DNA from: Virgibacillus indicus
GTDB lineage: Bacteria > Bacillota > Bacilli > Bacillales > Amphibacillaceae
Assembly (NCBI RefSeq): GCF_002266285.1
Contig: NZ_NPMS01000002.1
Location: 1 to 64,000 of the forward strand
Direction: 5' to 3'
Length of the DNA: 64,000 nt
Below are positions 17,753 to 26,725 of the stretch, piece after piece; positions within the stretch are counted from its first letter, which is position 1; every line of letters starts with the position of its first letter. The position numbers and the translations under genes are program-made. The notes under the pieces are model-generated. The model made no database searches and was not told where the DNA came from. It saw only the letters and a program-made list of their open reading frames with translations.

Positions 17753-18481
17753 ATGCAAGAGTGGAAACAAGCTTATTCATTGGCAAAGCTTGAATTAAAA
17801 GCGTCAGTGTTTGGATTTTTATTTGCAATAATATTTATGATGATTGTTATTCTTTCCATTGTCACTTCACTCGATTCTTATTTGGGTAATGGATATGCAG
17901 GGTTTGACTTTTTCTTTATTCTTATATTCTCAATTGGTGCTATTTGGACTAAACCAAAAGACTTTCAGATTAAGAAAATTAGCGGGAACCTATCTGCTTC
18001 TCCTTTATTGGTTATGCAAAAACAGCTCCCAATTAAGCAGGAAATTATTATTAAAAGCAGATTTATCGTTCACTTTTTCTATTCTTTCCCATTCCAGGTC
18101 TTAACACTTTTTGCGTTTTATCTATATTCACCTTTGCAGGGAATACTTTCAATCAGTTCTTTTATCGCCTTTTCAATCATGTGGCTTTCATTTGGCATCT
18201 ATGCCGGTTACATGTTTCCAACTGCAGATGCCGGGGATAAAGGTCCATTTACTGAAACAACTGCAGCAGTCATATTTGCTTTTGTGTTAATAATCGGCAT
18301 ATTCTTCGTCTTCTCTTTCATTCATATTTTATTTGGAAACGGGATTGTCTACTGGTCCATTATTCTGGTTCAAAAATGGCCGATACTATCAACTGTCGTT
18401 TCTATCTTATTAGCCTTCGCTGGTTTTAAACACTGGCAATATTATATGGGAAAAAGAATGAACAGATTCGATTACCTGTAA
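17753..18481 (+). CDS. yhcE: YhcE-like membrane protein of an ABC system
   Basis: 242 residues with six hydrophobic spans, resembling the first gene of the B. subtilis yhcEFGHI operon. It is probably the membrane partner of the YhcG-type ATPase. The ribosome site AAAGGAGG lies nine bases before the ATG. It is first in a five-gene operon read rightwards (yhcE-F-G-H-I), with a GntR-type operator in front. No substrate is established for this family. Confidence 0.7.
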   Translation: MQEWKQAYSLAKLELKASVFGFLFAIIFMMIVILSIVTSLDSYLGNGYAGFDFFFILIFSIGAIWTKPKDFQIKKISGNLSASPLLVMQKQLPIKQEIIIKSRFIVHFFYSFPFQVLTLFAFYLYSPLQGILSISSFIAFSIMWLSFGIYAGYMFPTADAGDKGPFTETTAAVIFAFVLIIGIFFVFSFIHILFGNGIVYWSIILVQKWPILSTVVSILLAFAGFKHWQYYMGKRMNRFDYL

Positions 18482-18503
18482 TTTAAGGAAAGGAGTGCGT
18501 GCC

Positions 18504-18899
18504 ATGGAGTTGCCTATAAAACTTTCAAAAGAATCGCGTGAACCGATCTATCATCAAATTGAAAATCAATTAAAAGCATTAATTGCCGGGGGGCATCTTC
18601 CTGCTGACGCCCCTCTGCCTTCGATTCGCGTCCTTTCCAAGGATCTGGAAACTAGTGTAATTACCATTAGACGTGCATATCAAAACCTGGAATATCAGGG
18701 CTTTATTCGCACATCTCAAGGAAAAGGCACATTTGTTGCGGAAATCGAGGAATCTCTAAAGCAGGAAGTTAAAGTATCTGCAGTTTATCAAACAATTGAG
18801 CATGCTGTAGAAACGGCGTTCAGCTATGATTACACGCTGGAGCAAATTGAAGAAATTTTTCAGGAAGTATTAATGGAATACAAAAAGAAAGGAGAATAA
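18504..18899 (+). CDS. yhcF: GntR-family (YtrA subfamily) transcriptional regulator
   Basis: 131 residues. The winged helix has EPIYHQIENQLKALIAGG, LPSIRVLSKDLETSVITIRRAYQNLEYQG and GKGTFVAE, followed by a short C-terminal helical tail, as in the YtrA subfamily that represses its own ABC operon. AAAGGAG overlaps an upstream GTG, so the ATG at 18504, eight bases after GGAG, is the better start. It most likely binds the ATACTGT/ACAGTAT repeat at 17700-17727. Confidence 0.88.
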   Translation: MELPIKLSKESREPIYHQIENQLKALIAGGHLPADAPLPSIRVLSKDLETSVITIRRAYQNLEYQGFIRTSQGKGTFVAEIEESLKQEVKVSAVYQTIEHAVETAFSYDYTLEQIEEIFQEVLMEYKKKGE

Positions 18900-18902
18900 A
18901 TA

Positions 18903-19766
18903 ATGAATAGAATCGCAGAGATCTCACAGGCAGAAAAGACGATTGATGATTTCCATCTTGGCCCGATTAATATAGAAATTAAGCCTGGAACAATTACCGC
19001 ATTAGTTGGAAATAACGGTTCAGGAAAAAGTACATTATTAAAACTGCTGATGAACCTGGCAAAACCCGACAAAGGGAATATCCGGATATCAGAAAAGCTC
19101 GTCTTTGGTCCGGATGAAAGCTGGAAAACTCAAGTGTCCTACCAGCCGCAAACAGTAATTGGATGGAATGCTTTTACAGGAAATACTCTAAAGGAGTTTA
19201 TTTCCCCCTTATATCCAGACTGGGATGATTCTCTATTTACAAAAATGGCGAAACTTTTCGATATTCCGTTAAACAAGCGCTTTGGAAAGTTATCACAAGG
19301 AGTACAGCAAAAGCTGAATCTTGCCTTAACTGTCCCTAGAAATACACCATTAGTGCTGCTGGATGAACCAACGTCCTTTATGGATATTCCGTCTAAAAAA
19401 CACTTCATTGATTTATTGGCTGATTGGATGGATGACGGAAATCGGGCAATTGTTATGACCAGCCATCAATCTGCAGATATTATGAAACTCGCAGACTACT
19501 TATACGTATTACAAGGTGGGAAAATGATTGGAACCTATGAAAAGGATGAGCTTATTGGAAGTTATCTGCAATATTGGATGAAGGGCGAAATGCCAGCATT
19601 GCCCATTCCCGGGGAGTTATCACGTGAACATCAAAGGCTTATTACATGCAGCCCCGAAGCTGCTGAAGCATTTTTCCAAGAAAATGATTTAACTTTCACC
19701 AGTGCAGTGCCTTTGGATTTAGAAGAAATCATTTCATTATTATTAACAGAAAGAAAGGAAAGATAA
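18903..19766 (+). CDS. yhcG: ABC transporter ATP-binding protein, YhcG-like
   Basis: 287-residue ATPase. Walker A GNNGSGKSTLLK (about 38-49), signature LSQGVQQKLNLAL, where Gln replaces the second Ser/Gly of LSGGQ, Walker B LVLLDEPTSFMD and H-loop MTSHQ. The N-terminus is slightly unusual for an ATPase (MNRIAEISQAEKTIDDFHLG). It begins three bases after yhcF and abuts yhcH. With YhcE as membrane part it probably makes one transporter, separate from YhcHI. Confidence 0.83.
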   Translation: MNRIAEISQAEKTIDDFHLGPINIEIKPGTITALVGNNGSGKSTLLKLLMNLAKPDKGNIRISEKLVFGPDESWKTQVSYQPQTVIGWNAFTGNTLKEFISPLYPDWDDSLFTKMAKLFDIPLNKRFGKLSQGVQQKLNLALTVPRNTPLVLLDEPTSFMDIPSKKHFIDLLADWMDDGNRAIVMTSHQSADIMKLADYLYVLQGGKMIGTYEKDELIGSYLQYWMKGEMPALPIPGELSREHQRLITCSPEAAEAFFQENDLTFTSAVPLDLEEIISLLLTERKER

Positions 19767-19772
19767 TTGCCT

Positions 19773-20705
19773 ATGGAAACGATGATAAAGGTTGAAAACC
19801 TCGGTAAATCCTTTAAAGACATACAAGTAATTTCAAACATCTCCTTTGAAGTCCGGAAAGGGGAAATTATGGCTATTTTAGGCCCAAACGGTGCTGGAAA
19901 ATCAACGACCATCCGGAATATTATGGGAATCATGTATCCGGATGAAGGTACAATTACATTTAAAAGTACAAACAACAATGAAATCCCCAGGCATAAGATA
20001 GGCTACTTGCCTGAGGAAAGGGGCTTGTATAAAAACGTAAAGGTAATGGATATTCTGCTTTATCTGGCTGAGCTTAAAGATTATCCACTGGATAAGGCCA
20101 AAGAGCGTGCGCTTTCTTATTTGAAAAAGTTTGACCTGGAAGGCAAGGAAAAAGTTTCAGTGGAAGAGCTTTCCAAAGGTATGGGGCAAAAAGTGCAATT
20201 TATTGCCTCCATCATTCATGAACCGGAGCTGCTTATATTGGATGAACCATTTTCCGGACTGGATCCTGTCAGTCAGGAATTATTTAAAAAGGAAATTCGA
20301 AACCTTGCTGAAAATGGTACCGCAATTCTATTATCCTCCCATCAGATGAATCTGGTTGAGGAAATGGCAGACAGATTGTTTATGATACACCGCGGGCAAA
20401 AAGTAATTTATGGTTCAATGGATGATGTGAAAACACAATATGCGAATTTCAAATGTACCATTCACGGGAAAAATGAACGGCAGACGTTAGAAAGCATTGC
20501 CGATGTACAGCGAGTGGAACAGGTTGACGATACATCCGTACTTTATTTATCAAAGGATGTGGAACCAGCCCCTTGGCTGAAAAGCCTTCCAGAACATTTG
20601 CTGATCCAGGAACTTTCCATTGACAGGGTATCACTTCATGAAATTTTTATCGATATTGCCACAGACAAGAATTTATTACAGGAAGCTGGTGAAATGCATG
20701 CGTAA
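19773..20705 (+). CDS. yhcH: ABC transporter ATP-binding protein, NatA/YhcH-like
   Basis: 310-residue ATPase of the DUF4162-containing NatA branch: Walker A GPNGAGKSTT, YLPEERGLYKNVKVMDILLY, signature ELSKGMGQKVQF, Walker B LILDEPFSGLDP and H-loop LSSHQ, then a C-terminal domain (from about 215) typical of Na+/antibiotic exporters. The ATG at 19773 has AAGGAAAG ten bases upstream. The gene overlaps yhcI by eight bases, indicating translational coupling. Confidence 0.85.
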   Translation: METMIKVENLGKSFKDIQVISNISFEVRKGEIMAILGPNGAGKSTTIRNIMGIMYPDEGTITFKSTNNNEIPRHKIGYLPEERGLYKNVKVMDILLYLAELKDYPLDKAKERALSYLKKFDLEGKEKVSVEELSKGMGQKVQFIASIIHEPELLILDEPFSGLDPVSQELFKKEIRNLAENGTAILLSSHQMNLVEEMADRLFMIHRGQKVIYGSMDDVKTQYANFKCTIHGKNERQTLESIADVQRVEQVDDTSVLYLSKDVEPAPWLKSLPEHLLIQELSIDRVSLHEIFIDIATDKNLLQEAGEMHA

Positions 20706-21939
20706 TACCATGAAGGTTGCCAAATGGGAAATTAAACGAAACATGAAAAACAAGACATTTATTATTGGTTTATTTTTAACACCGTTGCTTATTGTCGGAT
20801 TTATGATGCTGGGCGATCTCTTTGGCGGTTCTGATGATGCAAAAGAAGAACTGACAAGGGTTTTTGTAAATGATCAGCTGGATATTTTCCCTGCACTGCA
20901 GGAAACTGTTGATCAAGCAGGCTTTAATTGGGAATTGCTGCAAACAGATCTTGAAGAATCTCAAATAGATGAAGAACTGGAAAAAAGCGAAAATACAGCT
21001 TATGTATTTGTAGATAATCGCGCACTTGAAGATGGGGTTGTTCCAGTGCACACAAGTGATGAGATCAGTTCATTTTTTATGAACCAGGTACAGGTACTGG
21101 AAACACCGCTTCAAGCGCTAACAATGCAGAAACTTGGATTATCTGATGAAGAATTGGCTGCAGTCTCACAAGGTGTATTCTTTGAAGAGGCAAATCAGCA
21201 GGACGCTTCTTCTCCAACAGAAGGTGAGACTGAAACAACCTCAGGGGCAGATTCAATGGAGCAGATTGTACCAGGAGCCTTTGCCGGATTCATCATGCTT
21301 TCCATTGTATTTACTGGTATGGCAATTTTCCAAAGTGCTTCACAGGAAAAGAAGGACAAAATTGCCGAAATCATTCTATCATCCCTTACACCAGCTGAAT
21401 TAATGCAGGGGAAAATCATTGGTTACTTTGTGCTTGGCCTGATTCAGTCACTCGTTTCTGTTATTATCCTGCTGCCGTTTTTAGTGTGGAGAATAGATAT
21501 ACCGGTAATGGAATATCTGCTGGTACCTGAACTTGCGCTTTTAATCGGAATTGCAATCCTTGGTTATCTTCTGTTTGCATCCGTTTTTGTAGGTGTAGGG
21601 GCAACTATGGCTGATATTTCAACTGCCGGGAATTTCCAGGGTATGGTTATGATGCTGCCATTTTTGCCATTTATCTTTATTGGACCGGTATTTGCCGATC
21701 CGGAAGGTCTAATGGCTCAAATTGGAACATACATCCCATTTACATCTCCTGGAGTACTAATCATGCGTCTTTCCATACTGGAGGAATGGCCATGGGTGGA
21801 AATAGCAATCTCACTCGCTATATTGGCGGTTAGTGTCTGGATCTTTATGAAACTGGCAGGAAAGATATTTAAAGTCGGTATTTTAATGTATGGGAAAAAT
21901 GCAACACCAGGCGAAATCTGGAAGTGGATTCGAGCATAG
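20698..21939 (+). CDS. yhcI: ABC-2 type permease, NatB/YhcI-like
   Basis: 413 residues. One N-terminal span (NKTFIIGLFLTPLLIVGFMM), an extracellular domain of about 150 residues ending in a Ser/Thr/Glu-rich stretch, then six spans beginning IVPGAFAGFIMLSIVFTGMA. This is the NatB/YhcI topology. The following segment QSASQEKKDKIAEIILSSLTP is characteristic of the family. It pairs with the preceding ATPase as an exporter, plausibly of Na+ or a toxic compound. The ATG at 20698 lies inside the end of yhcH. Confidence 0.84.
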   Translation: MRNTMKVAKWEIKRNMKNKTFIIGLFLTPLLIVGFMMLGDLFGGSDDAKEELTRVFVNDQLDIFPALQETVDQAGFNWELLQTDLEESQIDEELEKSENTAYVFVDNRALEDGVVPVHTSDEISSFFMNQVQVLETPLQALTMQKLGLSDEELAAVSQGVFFEEANQQDASSPTEGETETTSGADSMEQIVPGAFAGFIMLSIVFTGMAIFQSASQEKKDKIAEIILSSLTPAELMQGKIIGYFVLGLIQSLVSVIILLPFLVWRIDIPVMEYLLVPELALLIGIAILGYLLFASVFVGVGATMADISTAGNFQGMVMMLPFLPFIFIGPVFADPEGLMAQIGTYIPFTSPGVLIMRLSILEEWPWVEIAISLAILAVSVWIFMKLAGKIFKVGILMYGKNATPGEIWKWIRA

Positions 21940-21945
21940 ACTTTT

Positions 21946-21975
21946 AAGTGGAGCATTTAATGCTCCACTTTATTA
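21946..21975. terminator. Terminator of the yhc operon (bidirectional)
   Basis: AAGTGGAGCAT (21946-21956), loop TTA, ATGCTCCACTT (21960-21970), then TATT. It also closes the convergent small gene. Confidence 0.85.
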
Positions 21976-22104
21976 ATTCCAAAATCGGATTAAACCAATT
22001 ATTCCTTTGACAATGGCTCGTAACACATAATAAATAAGCTCAGGGATAGACAGTAGTATATCGAGAAACCAGTGATCCTTATCCTTCCTTTCCTTTTTTT
22101 CCAT
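21973..22104 (-). CDS. Small membrane-associated protein (43 aa), unknown function
   Basis: Short frame with a Lys/Asp-rich N-terminus (MEKKERKDKDHWF) and one amphipathic to hydrophobic segment (FLDILLSIPELIYYVL) ending in basic and aromatic residues. GGAGTGAG precedes the ATG. It looks like the tiny inner-membrane-attached proteins common in Bacillaceae. No function is known, and coding status is inferred. Confidence 0.45.
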   Translation of the reverse strand: MEKKERKDKDHWFLDILLSIPELIYYVLRAIVKGIIGLIRFWN

Positions 22105-22234
22105 CTGCTCACTCCAATTTATAATCATAATTAGCTCTTTCTTTTAATACCTTCTACTAATATTTACTAATTAACTGCAAAAAAGTTTCATTAAATGTAA
22201 TATAGAATTAACATTATAAATCGGGAGGTTACTC

Positions 22235-22771
22235 ATGAAATTAGCGGTTATCCATGGATCGACAAGAGCAAATGGAAATACGGAATACTTGACTTACAGG
22301 GCAGTTCCAAAGGAAAAAGCAACCCATATTTACTTGAGGGATTATCAAATTCAGCCAATAATTGATGAGCGGCATGAGAAAAATGGTTTTCAGGATGTAT
22401 ATGATGATCATACGAAAGTAATTGATCTGATGCTGGAACATGATGTACTTGTTTTTTCCACACCAATATACTGGTACAGCATGTCAGGTGCAATGAAAAT
22501 TTTCATTGATCGCTGGTCACAAATTATGAGAGATCCGGACTACACTCATTTCAGGGAAGAACTCGGAAAGAAGAAAGCCTATCTGGTTGCTGTTGGTGGT
22601 GACAATCCACATATTAAAGGACTCCCGCTCATACAGCAATTTAAGTATATTTGTGATTTTTACGGAATGTCCTTTGAAGGGTATGTGATTGGAAAGGCCA
22701 GCAAACCCGAAGATATCCGAAATGATCAAAAAGCATTGCAAGCTGCTTCGTCACTAATCAAAGAATACTAG
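22235..22771 (+). CDS. NAD(P)H-dependent FMN reductase, flavodoxin fold (YwqN-like)
   Basis: 178 residues. The FMN phosphate loop GSTRANGNTE (about 8-17) and the aromatic isoalloxazine loop FSTPIYWYSMSGAMKIFIDRW (about 71-91) define the NADPH-dependent FMN reductase family. It probably reduces flavins or quinones in the cytosol. GGGAGG is seven bases before the ATG. It is a single gene bounded by a terminator at 22799. Confidence 0.85.
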   Translation: MKLAVIHGSTRANGNTEYLTYRAVPKEKATHIYLRDYQIQPIIDERHEKNGFQDVYDDHTKVIDLMLEHDVLVFSTPIYWYSMSGAMKIFIDRWSQIMRDPDYTHFREELGKKKAYLVAVGGDNPHIKGLPLIQQFKYICDFYGMSFEGYVIGKASKPEDIRNDQKALQAASSLIKEY

Positions 22772-22798
22772 AATCATCGTCCTTAGTTTGTTAGAGGA

Positions 22799-22829
22799 AG
22801 ACTTCTATTTTATTAGAGGTCTTTTTTTG
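22799..22829 (+). terminator. Terminator of the flavin reductase gene
   Basis: AGACTTCTA (22799-22807) pairs with TAGAGGTCT (22814-22822), followed by TTTTTT. Confidence 0.8.
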
Positions 22830-22975
22830 TTTTATAACTAGGAACAAATACTACCCCTCTAGTTCATCAGAACGATTTTTGTCAAAATTTGTTTCAATTC
22901 ATCTTGTTTCGGATACAAATAAATACTATTATTAATTTAATAGTCAAAAATTTAATGAATTCAAAGGAGGTTCAT

Positions 22976-24124
22976 ATGGCAGTTTTTAGGCATTTTTCTA
23001 TTTTTATTGGATTCCTGCTATTTCTATTTTTATTTATTCCTGCTAATAGTTATGCAGAAAGTGGAGACACTTATGAAGTTGGAACGACTATTCTTAATGT
23101 AAGAGAAGCACCTGCGAGCAATGCAAAGATTATCGGATTGTTAAGCAATGGAGACAAGGTCGTGGCTTTCCAGGAAAAATATGGCTGGATACAGACGTAC
23201 TACGGTGGTGAAGCAGCATGGATTGCTAAGCATCATCTCATCAGGACAAGCAGCAGTTCAGAGGTAAACAACAGTACAAATACAAGCGATACATCTGTTC
23301 AGGCAGCTACCGGGGAAATCACTGTCACTGCAAGAAGTGTTAATATCCGATCCGGTCCTGGTACAAACTATGCCATTATTGGCGGAACTCAAGCTGGAGA
23401 TACATACAACATTGTGAAAACATCAGATAAATGGAATCAGATTAATTTAGGGAATGGATCAACAGGATGGATTGCCGGCTGGTTAACAAACAATGCAACA
23501 GCAGCTGAATCTGATTCAACTGCTGAGGAAAGCTCAAATACTGTTTCTGTATCAGCAAAACCTGTTAAACAAGCATCCAATCAATCTCTGACTGGATATA
23601 ATATTGTTCTTGATCCCGGACATGGTGGCAAGGACCCAGGTGCGATCGGATTAGGTGGAGTCTATGAAAAAGACTTTATTTCTTCAACCGCAAGCAAAGT
23701 AGCGCAACAACTTAGAAATGCTGGTGCAAATGTAATACTGACAAGAGCCGGCGATTACTTCGTCTCACTTAATGAACGAGCACGCATCAGCAATGCTTAT
23801 AACACACATGCTTTTGTCAGTCTGCATTATAATGCTTTCCCGATTATTTCAGTAAACGGTGTAAGCACTTATTATTCCAGTACTTCAGACAAGCAGCTTG
23901 CCCGAGAAGTTCAGTCTTATCTTGCTTCGACAGTCAGTCTGCATAACAGAGGTATCATGCAAGGACATTATCGTGTACTGCGTAACAGCCATGCACCATC
24001 GATTTTACTCGAGCTTGGATTTATCACAAATCCAAATGATCTATCCATAATTCAAACAGCAGATTACCAAAATAAAGTAGCTCAGGCAGTCACAAATGGT
24101 CTGAAGAATTACTTTCATAATTAA
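22976..24124 (+). CDS. Secreted N-acetylmuramoyl-L-alanine amidase with two SH3b domains
   Basis: 382-residue cell-wall hydrolase that cleaves the MurNAc-L-Ala amide. A signal peptide (MAVFRHFSIFIGFLLFLF, cleavage after SYA) is followed by two SH3b domains (about 32-85 and 105-165: TILNVREAPASNAKIIGLL, SVNIRSGPGTNYAIIG) that bind the wall. After a Ser/Thr linker comes an Amidase_3 domain (about 205-382) with the zinc ligands in DPGHGGKDPG, GVYEKD and SLHYN, and the catalytic Glu in LLELGFITNP. The frame is open further upstream, but AAAGGAGG sits only before the ATG at 22976. Confidence 0.93.
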   Translation: MAVFRHFSIFIGFLLFLFLFIPANSYAESGDTYEVGTTILNVREAPASNAKIIGLLSNGDKVVAFQEKYGWIQTYYGGEAAWIAKHHLIRTSSSSEVNNSTNTSDTSVQAATGEITVTARSVNIRSGPGTNYAIIGGTQAGDTYNIVKTSDKWNQINLGNGSTGWIAGWLTNNATAAESDSTAEESSNTVSVSAKPVKQASNQSLTGYNIVLDPGHGGKDPGAIGLGGVYEKDFISSTASKVAQQLRNAGANVILTRAGDYFVSLNERARISNAYNTHAFVSLHYNAFPIISVNGVSTYYSSTSDKQLAREVQSYLASTVSLHNRGIMQGHYRVLRNSHAPSILLELGFITNPNDLSIIQTADYQNKVAQAVTNGLKNYFHN

Positions 24125-24130
24125 AGATTT

Positions 24131-24162
24131 AAAATAGCTGTCCAAGATTGGACAGCTATTTT
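24131..24162. terminator. Bidirectional terminator
   Basis: AAAATAGCTGTCCAA (24131-24145) and TTGGACAGCTATTTT (24148-24162) form a long perfect stem between two convergent genes. Confidence 0.9.
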
Positions 24163-25213
24163 AATCAGTTTCGCACCTTTTAGCATAAATCACACTCAAA
24201 ATATCATTAATTTGGAAGGTTTGAACCTGGTAACCATTAGTTGACAGCCATTCGGCCAAGACGGACCGGTCCGCATAATACTCATCCTCTATCGCAAAAA
24301 CAGCTTCAGTATTATTGGCAGTTCGATATCCATCCATGACTGATTTACGGTGGTCTTCGTTGATAAACATTAAATCGGCAATACAAATTTCCCCACCAGG
24401 TTTCAATACACGCGTCATTTCCTCCAAAGCCAGAAGTTTCTCCGAGTCAGGCAGATGATGCAGTGCATAGCTTGAAACAATCCCATCAGTCTGATTATCC
24501 AGCAATGGCAGAGCCAGAAAGTGACCTTTCCTTGTATCAATCGCCGGATGTTTTCTCTTACACGCTTCCAGCATTTTTTCAGATTGATCTACACCGATTA
24601 TGCTAATGCCTTTTGCTAAGAATCTAGAACCGAGATTACCTGTTCCAATTCCGATATCCAGGCAAGTATCCCCTTCTTTTAATTGAATAGTAGCTGCGAC
24701 CTTCGCCAAAGCTTCATCATAATCCTGATGTACATTGAAGGTATGCCCTTCTTTTTTTATATTTTGATCAAAGTCATCTGCCCAGCTGTCAAAGTCCCAT
24801 TTGTCCCTCCAGTTTTTTCGAATTTCCTTCAGATTTTTCAAATGCTTTGCCATTCTATGGATATCTATCATTGGATCAGCATCATTGCCATTTTCTGTAT
24901 GCTTAATCATATGATCTAGCGTATTTAGCATATCTTTCATTTCGATCCACTTTTCGAATAAAGCTAAGCGCTGCACATTCAGGTACTGTGTTATGCTCAT
25001 GTCTGGATCTTCAAGCAGTTCTTTAATATCCTTCACCTGAAACCCAACTTCTCTTAACGATAAAATAGTGCTAAGTCTGAGAAGATCATTTTCGGTAAAA
25101 ATCCGATACCCATTTGCTTCATCTTTTTCTGGAAAAATCAGTTCCTTATTTTCATAAAAACGAATTGCTTTTGGCGTTGTGTTCAATATTTTTGCCACTT
25201 TTTTTATATAAAT
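24161..25213 (-). CDS. MerR-type regulator fused to an S-adenosylmethionine methyltransferase; apparent AUU start
   Basis: Fusion of an N-terminal MerR winged helix (KAIRFYENKELI, NGYRIFTENDLLRL, LREVGFQVKDIKELL, about 1-75) and coiled coil to a class I methyltransferase (about 150-345: motif I CLDIGIGTGNLG, VDQSEKMLEAC, SSYALHHLPD, RVLKPGGEI). It probably senses a compound and methylates it or a relative. The longest normal start, GTG at 25198, would delete the first turn of the MerR helix and lies about 21 bases from AAAGGAGGG. The codon at the right distance (seven bases) is ATT at 25211-25213, which restores the family-standard N-terminus xYIKKVAK. Confidence 0.8.
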   Translation of the reverse strand: MYIKKVAKILNTTPKAIRFYENKELIFPEKDEANGYRIFTENDLLRLSTILSLREVGFQVKDIKELLEDPDMSITQYLNVQRLALFEKWIEMKDMLNTLDHMIKHTENGNDADPMIDIHRMAKHLKNLKEIRKNWRDKWDFDSWADDFDQNIKKEGHTFNVHQDYDEALAKVAATIQLKEGDTCLDIGIGTGNLGSRFLAKGISIIGVDQSEKMLEACKRKHPAIDTRKGHFLALPLLDNQTDGIVSSYALHHLPDSEKLLALEEMTRVLKPGGEICIADLMFINEDHRKSVMDGYRTANNTEAVFAIEDEYYADRSVLAEWLSTNGYQVQTFQINDILSVIYAKRCETD

Positions 25214-25233
25214 GAGAATCCCTCCTTTCTTAT

Positions 25234-25264
25234 ACTATAAAGGTTACTCTAAGGGAAAGGTAAA
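25234..25264 (-). promoter_or_regulatory. MerR-type promoter with 19-base spacer
   Basis: On the minus strand: TTTACC (complement of 25259-25264), 19 bases, TATAGT (complement of 25234-25239). The spacer contains the TTAC/GTAA half-sites. A long spacer of this kind is the hallmark of MerR-activated promoters, so the fusion protein probably activates its own gene. Confidence 0.6.
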
Positions 25265-25331
25265 GGATTTTTTTAAATAAGTTTCCATGGATGATATACT
25301 AAAGGAAAATAAGTAAAGGCGAGGTTTTACA

Positions 25332-26597
25332 GTGAATCAAAAACTGCAGGAAATTATGGATAATATACAGGAAAAATTTGGATTAGGAAATTATTTCTTG
25401 AAACAGCATCATATTTTTCTTGAAACTAATGGGATAGGGAAAACATCATATATATTAAACATGGAATGGTATCCGAACGATTTGTCACAGGCAGATGAAG
25501 ACTATAATCCGCCTGGAGTTGCGAGTATCGATGCAGATATTCATACCGGATATGTGAAACGAATTATATTTGTACAGGACACAACCTATGCAGATCAGGC
25601 AGTATATCCAGGTGCAGAGAAGGAAAATTCCATTGAGTGGATCGAGGAATTGACGGGACTGGAATTCGGCCGGCAGTTCAGACTTGTTCATGATGAAGGC
25701 AAAAAGTTAGGTTTCCAGGCAGCGGTTGATAATATCCCCGTTTACCCTTCAGGTATGATCCAGGTGCAATTTAATGAAGAAAATCAATTTACATTATTCT
25801 CTATCGATGGGTATTTTCCCGACGAGGATCAAATCAGCTGGGAGCCATTTTCATTACTTCCTGAGACAACAGATTCGATAGCAAAGGAACAATGCAAACT
25901 GCTTGAAATTCCAGCAGAGGATCAAAAAAAGTGGCTTTCTGTATATGGTGCCACTACTGTGTTTGTTTCCAATGACGGGAAACGAACGATTCCATTTGAA
26001 ACCGTAGAGAGTCATCCCTCAACAGTACGGTTGAATAAAGTAATGGAATGGAATGAGCCTATTGACAAGCCGTTTTCACCAGTAGAAATAGATATGTCTA
26101 TTGAGGTTTCGGAAGAACAAGCCTTAAGCAATAAACCAGGCACAGAATTAACTCCGCCAACTGATGTTGAGCTGAAGGAATTAGAACTGGAAATAATAAA
26201 CTTTCTTAGACGGGAATTTCCGGAAGAAAGTGGAAAGTGGGAATTACGGGAAATCCGTCCTGAAAATAATTACACTTTTGCTGCATTGAAGCCAGTTCAT
26301 CAGGATAACCGTATTATTGATCGAAAAATCACGCTCATTCTTGATAAAGAAACGGGTAAAGCCTTGAACTTTATTGACAACAGCATGCTGCTTGATATGT
26401 TCAGTGATTTTGAGAAAGCTGAAAGCCCAGCACTCTCCCAGGATGATGCTTTCGAAAAGCTTCGCAGACATATTGAAGTTACACCTGTTTATGTATATAA
26501 CAGGGACCAGGGAAAATATAAGCTATGCGGAAAAATAGATTGTGAATATGGTGTGGATGCAGTAACCGGTGACGTAATATCGCTGGATGAATTGTAA
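25332..26597 (+). CDS. YcdB/YcdC-domain-like protein of unknown function
   Basis: 421 residues with no signal peptide or membrane span. The repeated pattern (DADIHTGYVKRI, NSIEWIEELTGL and later TLILDKETGKALNFIDN with GKIDCEYGVDAVTGDVISL at the end) resembles the PepSY-like YcdB/YcdC repeat domains found in Bacillales. The protein is strongly acidic. It begins at GTG (25332) after AAAGGCGAGG. It is divergent from the MerR fusion and 129 bases before the nrdF end. The role is unknown, and the family call rests on recall only. Confidence 0.5.
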   Translation: MNQKLQEIMDNIQEKFGLGNYFLKQHHIFLETNGIGKTSYILNMEWYPNDLSQADEDYNPPGVASIDADIHTGYVKRIIFVQDTTYADQAVYPGAEKENSIEWIEELTGLEFGRQFRLVHDEGKKLGFQAAVDNIPVYPSGMIQVQFNEENQFTLFSIDGYFPDEDQISWEPFSLLPETTDSIAKEQCKLLEIPAEDQKKWLSVYGATTVFVSNDGKRTIPFETVESHPSTVRLNKVMEWNEPIDKPFSPVEIDMSIEVSEEQALSNKPGTELTPPTDVELKELELEIINFLRREFPEESGKWELREIRPENNYTFAALKPVHQDNRIIDRKITLILDKETGKALNFIDNSMLLDMFSDFEKAESPALSQDDAFEKLRRHIEVTPVYVYNRDQGKYKLCGKIDCEYGVDAVTGDVISLDEL

Positions 26598-26678
26598 AAG
26601 CTGAAATACTGAAATTCAAAAATTTAATGCCAAAGTTCACAATTTCCCTGCCAGCAGGTCAATTTCAACCGAAAAAGA

Positions 26679-26722
26679 ATAAGGGAGCTGTCTTTCGAAT
26701 ATGACAGCTCCCCCTATTATTG
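26679..26722 (-). terminator. Terminator of the nrd operon
   Basis: GGGAGCTGTC (26683-26692) pairs with GACAGCTCCC (26703-26712), with flanking AATA and TATT extending the stem, directly after the nrdF stop. Confidence 0.8.
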
Positions 26723-26725
26723 CAG

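Noticed and set aside
22889-22975. Longer N-terminus for the amidase
   Set aside because: It would place 29 residues before the signal peptide, and the ribosome site points to the ATG at 22976.
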